Source: Myxococcota bacterium
GTDB taxonomy: Bacteria; Myxococcota_A; UBA796; CAJQPC01
Length of the DNA: 52,288 bases
Reading direction: 5' to 3'
NCBI GenBank assembly: GCA_023150845.1
Contig: JAKLKD010000017.1
Location: 1-52,288, forward strand
Part shown: positions 32,498-40,194 of the stretch, in pieces
Numbering within the stretch: the stretch's first letter is position 1
How the letters are laid out: every line of letters begins with the position of its first letter
The notes under the pieces: generated by a model
The model's input: only the letters and a program-made list of their open reading frames with translations
Database searches by the model: none
What the model was told of the DNA's origin: nothing
Program-made: the position numbers and the translations under genes

Positions 32498-35095
32498 ATG
32501 CGCGCGCAGCTCCCCGATCGATACACGCTCGACGCGCTCCTCGGCCAAGGGGGACAAGGGGAGGTGTGGCGCGCCAAGGACACCCTCGTCGACAACCGCC
32601 CCGTCGCGGTGAAGCTCCTGCGCGCCGACGCGCCGAGCCCCCTCGCCCGCCGTGAGGTCGCGGCGCTCCTCGCCCTGGACCTCCCCGGCGTGGTGCGGCT
32701 CTACGACGAGGGGCGCTGCCCCCTCGAAGGCGGCGGCGAGACACGCTTCTTGGTGATGGAGCTCGTTGCGGGCGAGCCCTTCTTCCCCGGGGGCACGGCG
32801 ACCTGGGACACGCTGCGAGGCCCCCTGGTGTCGCTCCTGCGGGTGCTGCGCCGGGTGCACGCCGCCGGGGTGATCCACCGCGACCTGAAGCCCGCGAACG
32901 TGCTGCGGCGTGGCGACGAGGTGACGCTCCTCGACCTCGGCGTGGCCGCTGGGGAGGGCGCCGACGCCGCGCCGCCCCTGGAGGCCGACGAGATCGGCGA
33001 CGAGCGCTACATGGCGCCGGAGCAGCTCCGCGACCCCGAGCGGGTCACCCCCGCCGCCGACCTCTACGCCGTCGGCATGATCACCTTTGAGGCGCTCACT
33101 GGGCGCCCGGGGCCGAGCCGGGCGGAGCGCTGGCGACGGGCGCCGCTCCCGGACCTCCGCGCCGCCTGCCCTGAGCTGCCTGAAGAGGCCACACGCCTGC
33201 TCACGGCGCTGCTGCAGCCGGAGCCCGACGCGCGCCCGGCCTCGGCGGAGGCGGTGTTGGCCCTCTTGCGCCACGACGCCCGCCGGGAGCTCGACGAGGC
33301 CTTCGAGCACTGGCGAAGGGGCCGCCTGCCCTCCCCCGAGGGCCTCATGGGGCTCTTTCAGGGCCCGGAGCGGATCTTGCGCCGCCGCAGCCGCGCTCTG
33401 GCGCTCCTGGAGCGGCGCTCGATCAACACCTCTGAGGACCGCTCCGCTGAATTGAGCGCCTGGATCGCCTCGGGGCGTGCCCGCTGGGCGAACGGCGCCC
33501 TCGACCTCTCCCCGGCGGACCTCCAGTGGCTCAGCGAAGACATCCCCCTGCGCCCGCCGCCTGACCCGCCGCCGGGCCTCAAGCTCACCCCTCGGCTGAC
33601 CGAGCTCTTGACCCTCATCTACCTCGGCTGGCCCGAGGCCACCCGGGCGGCCCTGGCGAGCGCCTGGGGGGAGGACGGCCTCGACGACGCCTTGCTGAGC
33701 CTCGTGGACCAGAGCCTCATCCACCGTCACGTCTCCGACGCCGTCGTGAGCCTCGTCACGCCGCCGGGCTTGGCCGACCCCAACCGCCGCCGCCGCCTCG
33801 CCCGCCGCTGGGCCGAGGCTCTGCCCCCGGACGCCAAGAGCCGCCTGCGCCTGCTGCTCTTCGCGGGCATCACCGACGCCGAGCTCCGTGAGGCCCAGGC
33901 CGCCGCCGAGGCCCTGGCCGCCCGCGGGGCCACGGACGAGGCCGTGATGATCCTCGACCGCCTCCTGCGGATCGCCCGGGAGCGCGGCGCGGTGGAGGTC
34001 GAGCGCTCCATCCACCACAGCCGCGCCTGGATGTCTTTGTCCCAGAGCGGGCGCGACCCCGTCGCCCGGGGCCTCTACGAGCTGGCGCGCTCGGCCTTGC
34101 CCAACGAGGCCCGGGCGCCTCTGGAGACCCTGCTCCGCGCCGCCCAGCGCGTGCGCGGGAGCGCCCGAGACGAGGGGCTCGCCCTGCTCCACCAGACCCC
34201 GGCCTTTGAGGACGAGCGCCTCGACCGCTGGCGCCTCGGGCTCGCCGTCGAGGCCAGAAACCACGAGACCGCCGAGGCGCGCCGGGCGCTCATGGAGCGT
34301 GTAGACGCCTGGGTCGCCGCCCGGGGCACACCGAGCGCCCAGGCCGACGCCGGCCACTGGCGCGCCCTCGCCCAAGACACCACCGAGGACGTCGAGGCCG
34401 CCGCCCGGATCTACCCCGCCGTCATCTTGGGCAAGGCCACCCGCTCGGGGCAGCTCTCGTCCCGGGGCAGCTACGCCGTGACGCTCATGGAGCTTCGACG
34501 TTTTGACGAGGCCCGCGCCGAGGCGACCCGGCTCATCGAGGAGGGCGGCGCCCTGGGCCTGCCCGTGCCCGTGGTGATCGGGGAGTTTGTGCGCCGGGCC
34601 TCGGACTACCGCGAAGGCAAGGCGCTCGAGGTCGATCACGAGCTCGCCGAGGCCGTCCAGGCGCTCAAGGGCGACCCCCGCGTGGCCCAGGTGCTGCTCA
34701 ACGAGGCCGCGATCGCCTGGCGGGCCGGTGAGCGCACGACGAGCGCGCGCCTGGCCCAAGAGGCCGCGGCGGTGTGGCGGCCCTCCCATCACCCGTCTCG
34801 CCCGTCCTTGCCCTACTTGCTCGCCGAGGCCCTCGCCGCGGTGACCCGCTCCGACGACGACACGGCGGAGCGCCTCATCCCCCAGCTCATCGCCGGGGCC
34901 CAGCCTCCGCGCATCGGCCTCGCGCTCCAGGGCCTCACCACGCTCATCCATGGCCTGCCCCGGCTCCGGGAGCGGCTCTTGCCCAGCGCCATCGACACCT
35001 TTGAGCGCACCCCGACGGTGTATCGCCGAGGTGTGCGGGAGATTCTTGACGCCGAGGCTGTCCTGTTCGGAACAACGGGGCCGTCTGCGCCATGA
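32498..35095 (+). CDS. Ser/Thr protein kinase with winged-helix-like and helical-repeat C-terminal region
   Basis: 865 residues from the ATG at 32498. The kinase domain (about 8-275) is complete: glycine loop GQGGQG (16-21), K39 in VAVK, E53, HRDLKPAN (H127, D129, K131, N134), D146 in DLG instead of DFG, and YMAPEQL. The catalytic set suggests an active kinase. After a linker comes LTPRLTELLTLIYLGWPEATRAALA..., similar to the winged-helix segments that follow STAND ATPases, but no ATPase lies between, and then ~450 residues of helical repeats. No transmembrane helix is visible, so it is probably cytoplasmic. It starts a same-strand run with the 241-residue protein (48-nt gap) and the CHAT-SAVED protein, suggesting that phosphorylation regulates that module. 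Confidence 0.9.
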   Translation: MRAQLPDRYTLDALLGQGGQGEVWRAKDTLVDNRPVAVKLLRADAPSPLARREVAALLALDLPGVVRLYDEGRCPLEGGGETRFLVMELVAGEPFFPGGTATWDTLRGPLVSLLRVLRRVHAAGVIHRDLKPANVLRRGDEVTLLDLGVAAGEGADAAPPLEADEIGDERYMAPEQLRDPERVTPAADLYAVGMITFEALTGRPGPSRAERWRRAPLPDLRAACPELPEEATRLLTALLQPEPDARPASAEAVLALLRHDARRELDEAFEHWRRGRLPSPEGLMGLFQGPERILRRRSRALALLERRSINTSEDRSAELSAWIASGRARWANGALDLSPADLQWLSEDIPLRPPPDPPPGLKLTPRLTELLTLIYLGWPEATRAALASAWGEDGLDDALLSLVDQSLIHRHVSDAVVSLVTPPGLADPNRRRRLARRWAEALPPDAKSRLRLLLFAGITDAELREAQAAAEALAARGATDEAVMILDRLLRIARERGAVEVERSIHHSRAWMSLSQSGRDPVARGLYELARSALPNEARAPLETLLRAAQRVRGSARDEGLALLHQTPAFEDERLDRWRLGLAVEARNHETAEARRALMERVDAWVAARGTPSAQADAGHWRALAQDTTEDVEAAARIYPAVILGKATRSGQLSSRGSYAVTLMELRRFDEARAEATRLIEEGGALGLPVPVVIGEFVRRASDYREGKALEVDHELAEAVQALKGDPRVAQVLLNEAAIAWRAGERTTSARLAQEAAAVWRPSHHPSRPSLPYLLAEALAAVTRSDDDTAERLIPQLIAGAQPPRIGLALQGLTTLIHGLPRLRERLLPSAIDTFERTPTVYRRGVREILDAEAVLFGTTGPSAP

Positions 35096-35143
35096 GGGGT
35101 TGAGCCGCCGGTTTTTCTTGCGCGGCGCCCCGAGGACCAGACG

Positions 35144-35869
35144 ATGCTCACGCTGAACTTGAACTACTACACCCACCCCGACCACGCCCCGCAGATCCAC
35201 ACCGGGACCGCCGACTTTGTCCCCGACAGCGGCGGCGGCGAGGACCCCCTGGAGCCCGCGGGCATGGACCCCTCGTACCAGAGCTCGCTGCCCGACGTCA
35301 CCATCGGCATCGGCTGGGCCACGGCGCCGAACCCCGGCGCCAGCGGCAACAGCCGGGAGCTGCTCGCGGCCTGGGGCGGCCTGCCGGGCACCTTCCCCAC
35401 CGTCGCCGCCGACCTGCGCTTCCCCTTCCCCGCCCGCGCCCGGGACCGCGCCGTCTCCCAGACCCTCTTCACGACGATGGCCGCGTTTCAGGACGCCGTC
35501 GCCGATCTCCAGGTCGCGCTCAACCGCGACATCCCCTGCTGGGACGCGACGGGGGTGCGCCACGCTGATCTCAACACCAACTACACGAACGGCTCCGAGG
35601 GCTGTGAGACGCGGGACGTCTTCCGCGAGTCCGACAACACCCTGGTCGGCGAGGCCTTCATCTTCCGCAAAAGCAGCACACAGACCGAGCAGCACTGGGT
35701 GCTGTTCAACACCGAGCGCTTCGACGACGTGCGGGTCGTGCGCCGCAACACGGGCGGCTACACCTCCCTCGACGCCTTCTTCTCGAGCCTCGTGAGCCGC
35801 AAGCCCAACGGCGTGAGCTGGCCCCACGCCGTCGAGACGGTCACCCACTACCACTCTTGCCCCTGGTGA
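35144..35869 (+). CDS. Unrecognised protein immediately upstream of the CHAT-SAVED protease gene
   Basis: 241 residues from the ATG at 35144, with CGAGGA about 8 nt upstream. I do not recognise the family. The first ~70 residues are rich in His, Asp, Pro and Gly (THPDHAPQIHTG, then an acidic GGGEDPLEP linker), the centre carries a helix (TLFTTMAAFQDAVADLQVALN), and the C-terminal half is beta-like (NTLVGEAFIFRKSS, QHWVLFNTERFDDVRVVRR) ending THYHSCPW. Three cysteines are present. There is no signal peptide or membrane segment. Its stop is 7 nt from the start of the CHAT-SAVED gene, so the two are translated together. Candidate roles are a protease substrate, latent effector or partner; all are inference. 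Confidence 0.72.
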   Translation: MLTLNLNYYTHPDHAPQIHTGTADFVPDSGGGEDPLEPAGMDPSYQSSLPDVTIGIGWATAPNPGASGNSRELLAAWGGLPGTFPTVAADLRFPFPARARDRAVSQTLFTTMAAFQDAVADLQVALNRDIPCWDATGVRHADLNTNYTNGSEGCETRDVFRESDNTLVGEAFIFRKSSTQTEQHWVLFNTERFDDVRVVRRNTGGYTSLDAFFSSLVSRKPNGVSWPHAVETVTHYHSCPW

Positions 35870-35876
35870 GACGGCG

Positions 35877-38318
35877 ATGAGCACGGACCTCCTGTACCTG
35901 GGCTTCCAGCCCGACGACGCCGCGCCGCTGATGCTGGAGGAGGAGCTGGACGCCATTGACGGACGCCTCGCGGCGTCGCAGAACGGCCAGGCCCTCAAGC
36001 TGCACGTTCACAATGACGTCGGCCTCGAGGAGCTCCCGGCGCTCCTGGCGCGGATCAAGCCGTCCGTGTTTCATCTCTCTTGCCACGGCAACGCAGACGG
36101 CTACCTGAAGCTGCGGCACATGGGCGAGTTCCGGGATTTCCCCCCGGAGCAGCTCGTCGAGCTCCTCAAGCCCGCCCGGGAGCACCTCCGGCTGGTCGTG
36201 CTCAACGCCTGCTTCTCCAAGCGCCTGCGAGACGCCTTGCTCAGCGAGGGCCTCACCGTCATCGGCGCGGACGACCGTGTGTACTCCGACCGCGCGGGGA
36301 TCTTCTCCAGCGTGCTCTACGGGCTCATCGCCGAGGGCCTCGATCTGGAGTCCGCGTTCGCTCAGGCGCGTGAGGTCGCGATGGCCGGGGACAGCGCCCG
36401 GCGCAGCGGCTACACCCTGCGTGGGCCCGCCGCGACATCAACCAACACGATCTTCCTCGCCCCCAAGGCCCTCGTTGAGCCGCAGAGCGCCACCCGCGCC
36501 GACGCGCCGCGAGAGGTGCGCCCCCACCAGGTCGTGCTGCACCTTGACGCCTACAACGGCGGCCACAGCGTCAAGGAGGTGAAGGATCTCTTGGACGACC
36601 ACCGGGAGGAGCGGAAGATCCTGCGCCTCGCGGACTACATGGGGCGCCTCAAGGTCGAGCGTCTCATCCACGGTCAGCCGGTGCAGGACTGGGCGGGCCT
36701 CGCCGCCGCCACCCAGGCGCTCATTGAAGACGCCTTGGCGTTTCAGCCCGACGACGACGAGCGCCCGGTGGACTACATCATCAGCGGCTCGGCGCCCCAC
36801 CCCACCTTCGCCCACGTCGGCTACGCGCTCTCAAGCTGGCGAGGGCGGCGCCAGATCGTGATTCACCGGGACCGCGACGGCGGCGTGCTCCAGTTTGTGC
36901 TGGGTGAGGGCCAGAAGCCCCGGGGCGGGCAGCGGTTCTTCGCGCCGAGCCCCAAGCTCAAGGCGACGACGCTCTCTCGCTCCAAGGGACAGGTCGCGCT
37001 CTACCTCTCGGCTTTTGGTGGGGAGGAGCCCGCCGCCGTCCTGCAGCACATGGAGGCCCAGGGCGGGGACTTTGCGGAGGTCGTGAGCCTCATCCACACC
37101 ACCCAAGACCCGAGCAGCCCGGGCCAGGTCACCAAGATCACCGAGATCGACGGCCCACGCATCGCTGAAGAGCTGATCAACACAAACACCGACCTCGCCC
37201 GCTGTTACCCCAACCACGGCGGCGTGACCCTGTTCGTGTTTGGTCCCGACCTGCTCGCGTTCTTGGCGGGCCGGGCGCTCAACCCCCGCCAGCAGCGCGC
37301 ACAGTCGCTCCACCTCGCGTATTACGACGGCAAACGGTACCACACCGCGTACTCGTTGCCCTTCGCCGTGGACCGCGCGCCATATGTGCCCCAAGACGCC
37401 GAGTCTAAGCTCCGCCGCCGGGGCGTGTTTGACAAGATCAAACGTGGCGTCGAGGCCCTGCGGCGCACGCTCTGCCGGGACGACCTGACCCCGCCGCGGG
37501 CCTTCTCCGCCGGGGGCGAGCGTATGCCGACGAAGCTCCTGCAGCAGCTCCAGCAGCTCCAGCTCGACGAGGGGCCCGAGGGTGAGGTGTTTGAGCTGAG
37601 CGTCGGGCGCCGGGTGATGAAGATCGGCGACGGCATCTGCCACGCCCTGCGGGACCTCGACGACGACGTCTTGGAGCGTTTTGGCCGCCTGCTCACCCTG
37701 CATGAGCTCGCGCACCAGCCCCAGAAGCTCTTGGGCACAAACTACCAGGGGGTCGGCCGGGCCGGGGTGGTCCTGGAGGACATCGACTACTGGGCGGACG
37801 CCTTCGCGCTCCTGAGCGTGACGCGCTGGGAGGTGCGTGACCTGGGGGCCCGCGGTGAGCGAGAGGCCGGGAAGATCCTCGACCGGAACATCCGGGCGCA
37901 CCTGCTCGGCATGGCGGCCTTTGACCGGATGGAGCAGGGCGACAGCCTCGCCCGCCTGCCCGAGCGGCGCCTGCGCCGGTACCTCTTGTGGTCGCTCCAG
38001 CGGGCCCGGGCCGAGCGGGTCCACAGCCTCAGCGCCGCCGAGGCCCTGCTCAGCGAGCGCCTCGTCGTGGAGCTCGCGCCGCTCACCGGGCGCCTCGACG
38101 CCCAAGGCGACAAGCTCGTGCACCCCGAGCAGACCGCCCCACAGCTCTTCGTGGCCGTGGGGGGCGCGCTCATCCGCCAGCCCAAGCTCCCCGACAACTT
38201 CGCCCCGGAGCGCCTCGTGCGCCTCACCCGCGACCTGAAGCTCGACCCCCTGCGGGATCACCTGCGGCACGTCGTCGATGAGCGCCCCGAGCTGCTCGCC
38301 GCCTGGGAGGAGGCGTGA
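35877..38318 (+). CDS. CHAT caspase-like protease fused to SAVED-like sensor and HExxH zincin-like domain
   Basis: 813 residues. N-terminal CHAT domain (about 1-195): the catalytic dyad is H70 in VFHLSCHGN and C112 in LVVLNACFSK, both in the usual contexts. Residues about 215-500 read as a SAVED domain with two related halves: PVDYIISGSAPHPTFAHVGYALSS... near 298 and GGVTLFVFGPDLLAFLAGRALNP near 448, each with the 'P..LA...G..L' helix, followed by a strand ending YHTAYSLPF. SAVED domains bind cyclic oligonucleotides. Residues about 575-700 hold HELAH (609-613) followed about 25 residues later by EDIDYWADAFALL, the HExxH...E/D-x-x-AD-x-FA layout of IrrE/ImmA-like zincins. A helical tail ends the protein. 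It lacks a signal peptide. Likely a ligand-triggered cytoplasmic protease in defence or programmed death; the trigger is not encoded in the window. Confidence 0.8.
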   Translation: MSTDLLYLGFQPDDAAPLMLEEELDAIDGRLAASQNGQALKLHVHNDVGLEELPALLARIKPSVFHLSCHGNADGYLKLRHMGEFRDFPPEQLVELLKPAREHLRLVVLNACFSKRLRDALLSEGLTVIGADDRVYSDRAGIFSSVLYGLIAEGLDLESAFAQAREVAMAGDSARRSGYTLRGPAATSTNTIFLAPKALVEPQSATRADAPREVRPHQVVLHLDAYNGGHSVKEVKDLLDDHREERKILRLADYMGRLKVERLIHGQPVQDWAGLAAATQALIEDALAFQPDDDERPVDYIISGSAPHPTFAHVGYALSSWRGRRQIVIHRDRDGGVLQFVLGEGQKPRGGQRFFAPSPKLKATTLSRSKGQVALYLSAFGGEEPAAVLQHMEAQGGDFAEVVSLIHTTQDPSSPGQVTKITEIDGPRIAEELINTNTDLARCYPNHGGVTLFVFGPDLLAFLAGRALNPRQQRAQSLHLAYYDGKRYHTAYSLPFAVDRAPYVPQDAESKLRRRGVFDKIKRGVEALRRTLCRDDLTPPRAFSAGGERMPTKLLQQLQQLQLDEGPEGEVFELSVGRRVMKIGDGICHALRDLDDDVLERFGRLLTLHELAHQPQKLLGTNYQGVGRAGVVLEDIDYWADAFALLSVTRWEVRDLGARGEREAGKILDRNIRAHLLGMAAFDRMEQGDSLARLPERRLRRYLLWSLQRARAERVHSLSAAEALLSERLVVELAPLTGRLDAQGDKLVHPEQTAPQLFVAVGGALIRQPKLPDNFAPERLVRLTRDLKLDPLRDHLRHVVDERPELLAAWEEA

Positions 38319-38328
38319 GCCCGGGGCC

Positions 38329-38826
38329 TCAGCCCTCCAGCATGCTGTCGAGGAGCATGTTCCAGGCGCGGTTGAGCCGGGCCCGGGTGATGTCGTGGCG
38401 CTCGGCGACCACCCCGTCGGGGTCACCCGTCTCCATCTTGTCGAGCAGCGCCCGGCGCAGCGCCTCGGACTGCGTCTTGCCGTGCTCGGCGATGGTGGCC
38501 TCAAAGTGGCGCAGCCAGCGGGCCGCCGAGACCACGACGTCTTGGCCGGCGTCTTGGCTCAGGCCCGGGTGGTCGAAGCAAGGAATGGACTGGTTCAGGC
38601 GCCGGGCGTGGCGGCGGAACTCGCCGCGGAGCCGCCGCCAGGCGATCGTGTAGAGCAGGCCCGGCACCGAGCCGACGACGGGCGCGGCGCGGCCAACCAT
38701 GACCACCAAGGCGTCGGAGAGCGCGTCCTCGACCTCCTCGGCGCTGGCGTCGGGGAAGGAGCGCCCAAGCAGGCGGCTGAGGCGAGCGCGAGCCTTGAAG
38801 AACTGGTCAGCGAGCGGGTCGGACAT
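38329..38826 (-). CDS. ECF-type sigma-70-family factor
   Basis: 165 residues from the ATG at 38826, which has an excellent CGGAGG Shine-Dalgarno 5 nt upstream; the open frame to 38886 is leader. Region 2: EEVEDALSDALVVMVGR and GLLYTIAWRRLRGEFRRHARR correspond to the EDxxQEvFlrvw and lyriArnrlid-rRR motifs. A shortened linker leads to region 4: ALRRALLDKMETGDPDGVVAERHDITRARLNRAWNMLL, an HTH with a SPLAEV-like turn. No anti-sigma gene is adjacent. The gene is tail-to-tail with the CHAT-SAVED gene (10 nt between stops), so it is a plausible output or target of that module. A 19-bp palindrome over its promoter suggests separate control. Confidence 0.82.
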   Translation of the reverse strand: MSDPLADQFFKARARLSRLLGRSFPDASAEEVEDALSDALVVMVGRAAPVVGSVPGLLYTIAWRRLRGEFRRHARRLNQSIPCFDHPGLSQDAGQDVVVSAARWLRHFEATIAEHGKTQSEALRRALLDKMETGDPDGVVAERHDITRARLNRAWNMLLDSMLEG

Positions 38827-38898
38827 ACGAGCCTCCGGGTGGTGTTGTCGGAGGTCGTTCCTAAGCTTGTCGTTCTTTCGGTACAAAACTAACTCATT

Positions 38899-38917
38899 AT
38901 CGTATAAATTATACGAT
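38899..38917 (-). promoter_or_regulatory. 19-bp palindrome overlapping a TATAAT -10 upstream of the sigma factor gene
   Basis: ATCGTATAA-a-TTATACGAT is a perfect 9-bp inverted repeat. On the minus strand it contains TATAAT (38913-38908), an ideal -10 for the sigma gene with an ~80-nt leader. No good -35 is seen at 17-18 bp (GCCTGA), so an activator or a dedicated repressor is likely. The local AT-richness is striking in this genome. The 231-bp spacer 38827-39057 holds nothing else I can identify. Confidence 0.55.
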
Positions 38918-39057
38918 GCAGCGATCGAGCTCAGGCGTGCGCCGCCAGGCGACCCCTTCGGGGCTGAAGGGAGCGTGGAGAGGACGCTTGGCGCCTCACC
39001 GTCCGGACAGCCCCCACGAATGAGACCGTAACGCAGAGCGATCGGCGGCCCCGGGGC

Positions 39058-39480
39058 TCACTCCGCGGGCAGCACCGTGGCCTGGAGCGGGATCTCGACG
39101 AGGGGCCGATCGGGGTCGTTCGTCTCGAAGATCAGCGTGTCGAGGGCCGGGCCCGCCGTCGCGGCGTCTAAACGTACGGTGATCACGCGCCGGTCGTCGG
39201 AGCGGATCGAGAAGCGCGGCGGCCCGGCGGCGTAGAGCTCACCGACGGCGAGGCTGAGGTCAACCTCCAGGTCGAGCTGACCGGCGTTGCGGATCGTGAC
39301 GCCGGCCTCGATCTGGGCGCCCTCCAAGGGCTCGCCGAGGTCCAGCGCCGCCGGGGAGACCTCAAGCTGGGGCTCCCGCGGCGTCGCCGTGTCGAGGGTG
39401 TAGGGCAGCGGATCGAGGCACCCCGCGCCGAAGGCGAGGGCCAACGTCATGAACCCAAGCTCGGCGCGGACGGAGCTCAC
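39058..39480 (-). CDS. Lipoprotein with one Ig-like (choice-of-anchor/DUF1573-like) domain
   Basis: 140 residues from the GTG at 39480, which overlaps the stop of the Nfu gene by 4 nt (GTGA), a typical coupling arrangement; an ATG at 39453 would give a shorter signal. Lipobox FGAGC (about residue 19 from the GTG). The mature ~115 residues form one immunoglobulin-type beta-sandwich: LEVSPAALDLGEPLEGAQIEAGVTIRNAGQLDLEVD and RVITVRLDAATAGPALDTLIFETNDPDRPLVEIPLQATV. This is the pattern of choice-of-anchor D/ASPM-Hydin-like repeats common in exported myxobacterial proteins. Normally such repeats occur in tandem; here there is one. Role unknown, and no obvious link to the Fe-S carrier upstream. Confidence 0.75.
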   Translation of the reverse strand: MSSVRAELGFMTLALAFGAGCLDPLPYTLDTATPREPQLEVSPAALDLGEPLEGAQIEAGVTIRNAGQLDLEVDLSLAVGELYAAGPPRFSIRSDDRRVITVRLDAATAGPALDTLIFETNDPDRPLVEIPLQATVLPAE

Positions 39481-40034
39481 ACCTGGATGACCCCGCTCAC
39501 GTCGGGGAACTCCTCGGTGATCATGCGCTCGATGCCGAAGGCCAAGGTGGCCGTCGAGGACGGGCAAGACGAGCAGGAGCCGATGAGGCGGATTTGCACG
39601 ACGCTGTCGGGGGTGAGGCCGACGAACTGCACGTCGCCGCCGTCCTGGGCCACGGCGGGGCGGATCTCCTCGTCGATGAGCCGGGAGATCTGCGCGGCGA
39701 GGGGCGAGGAGGTGTCGAGGGACTCGACGGCCTCGACCTGGCTCACGGCGGGCTCACCCGAGCGCAGGTGCTCACGGATGAGGGCCTTGATCGACGGGAC
39801 GAGCTCCGGCCAGGACAGCTCGGAGGCCTTGTTCACCGTGACGAAGCGGGAGGTGACGAGCACCTGGCGCACACCCGCGAGGGCGAAGAGGCGGCGCGGC
39901 AGCGCCGAGTCGACGGCGGACTCCGGCGAGGTGAACTCGAAGGTGCCCCGGGCCACGAAGGGCTCGCCCACCTTAAACATCAAGGCGTCGGGGTTCGGGG
40001 TCGGGAGGGTATCGACGGAGATCTCAGTTTCCAT
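39477..40034 (-). CDS. nfuA: Nfu-type Fe-S cluster carrier protein
   Basis: 185 residues from the ATG at 40034, with GGAG 5 nt upstream. The N-terminal Nfu domain (about 1-88) starts ISVDTLPTPNPDALMFKVGEPFV, the PF08712 signature. The C-terminal NifU-like domain (about 110-185) has IRPAVAQDGGDVQFVGL and SCSSCPSSTATLAFGIERM with the cluster-binding CxxC (C-S-S-C). Such proteins receive 4Fe-4S clusters from the ISC/SUF scaffold and deliver them to apo-enzymes; candidates in this window include ETF-QO, the Fe-S nuclease and the rRNA methyltransferase. Symbol is by resemblance; E. coli NfuA has a degenerate A-type domain instead. Divergent from the asparaginase gene. Confidence 0.9.
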   Translation of the reverse strand: METEISVDTLPTPNPDALMFKVGEPFVARGTFEFTSPESAVDSALPRRLFALAGVRQVLVTSRFVTVNKASELSWPELVPSIKALIREHLRSGEPAVSQVEAVESLDTSSPLAAQISRLIDEEIRPAVAQDGGDVQFVGLTPDSVVQIRLIGSCSSCPSSTATLAFGIERMITEEFPDVSGVIQV

Positions 40035-40194
40035 CAGGGCTCCAGGTCTTGACCTAGGCTTGTATGCCACGGCGCGACGGGTAGACACGCGACGACATGC
40101 CCTCCGTAACGTGGGCCGGGGGGCCGCGCCTGCCCCGATTGACGCGGGGAACGAGTTACGGTTTCGTGTTCGCCCCCCGAACCCTGAGGTCCAC

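Noticed and set aside
32480-35998. Very long open frame (over 1100 codons) on the minus strand opposite the kinase and CHAT-SAVED genes
   Set aside because: It is antisense to genes with intact catalytic motifs, has low-complexity Gly/Arg/Ala/Glu composition and no start signal. Long antisense frames are expected at this GC content.
30805-38826. CRISPR array or cas genes beside the CHAT-SAVED gene
   Set aside because: No regularly spaced direct repeats and no Cas10, Cas7 or Cas6-like protein were found in the window.
38827-39057. Mobile-element border or attachment site suggested by the AT-rich patch
   Set aside because: No flanking direct repeats, integrase, transposase or tRNA gene is present; the AT-rich patch is explained by the promoter palindrome.
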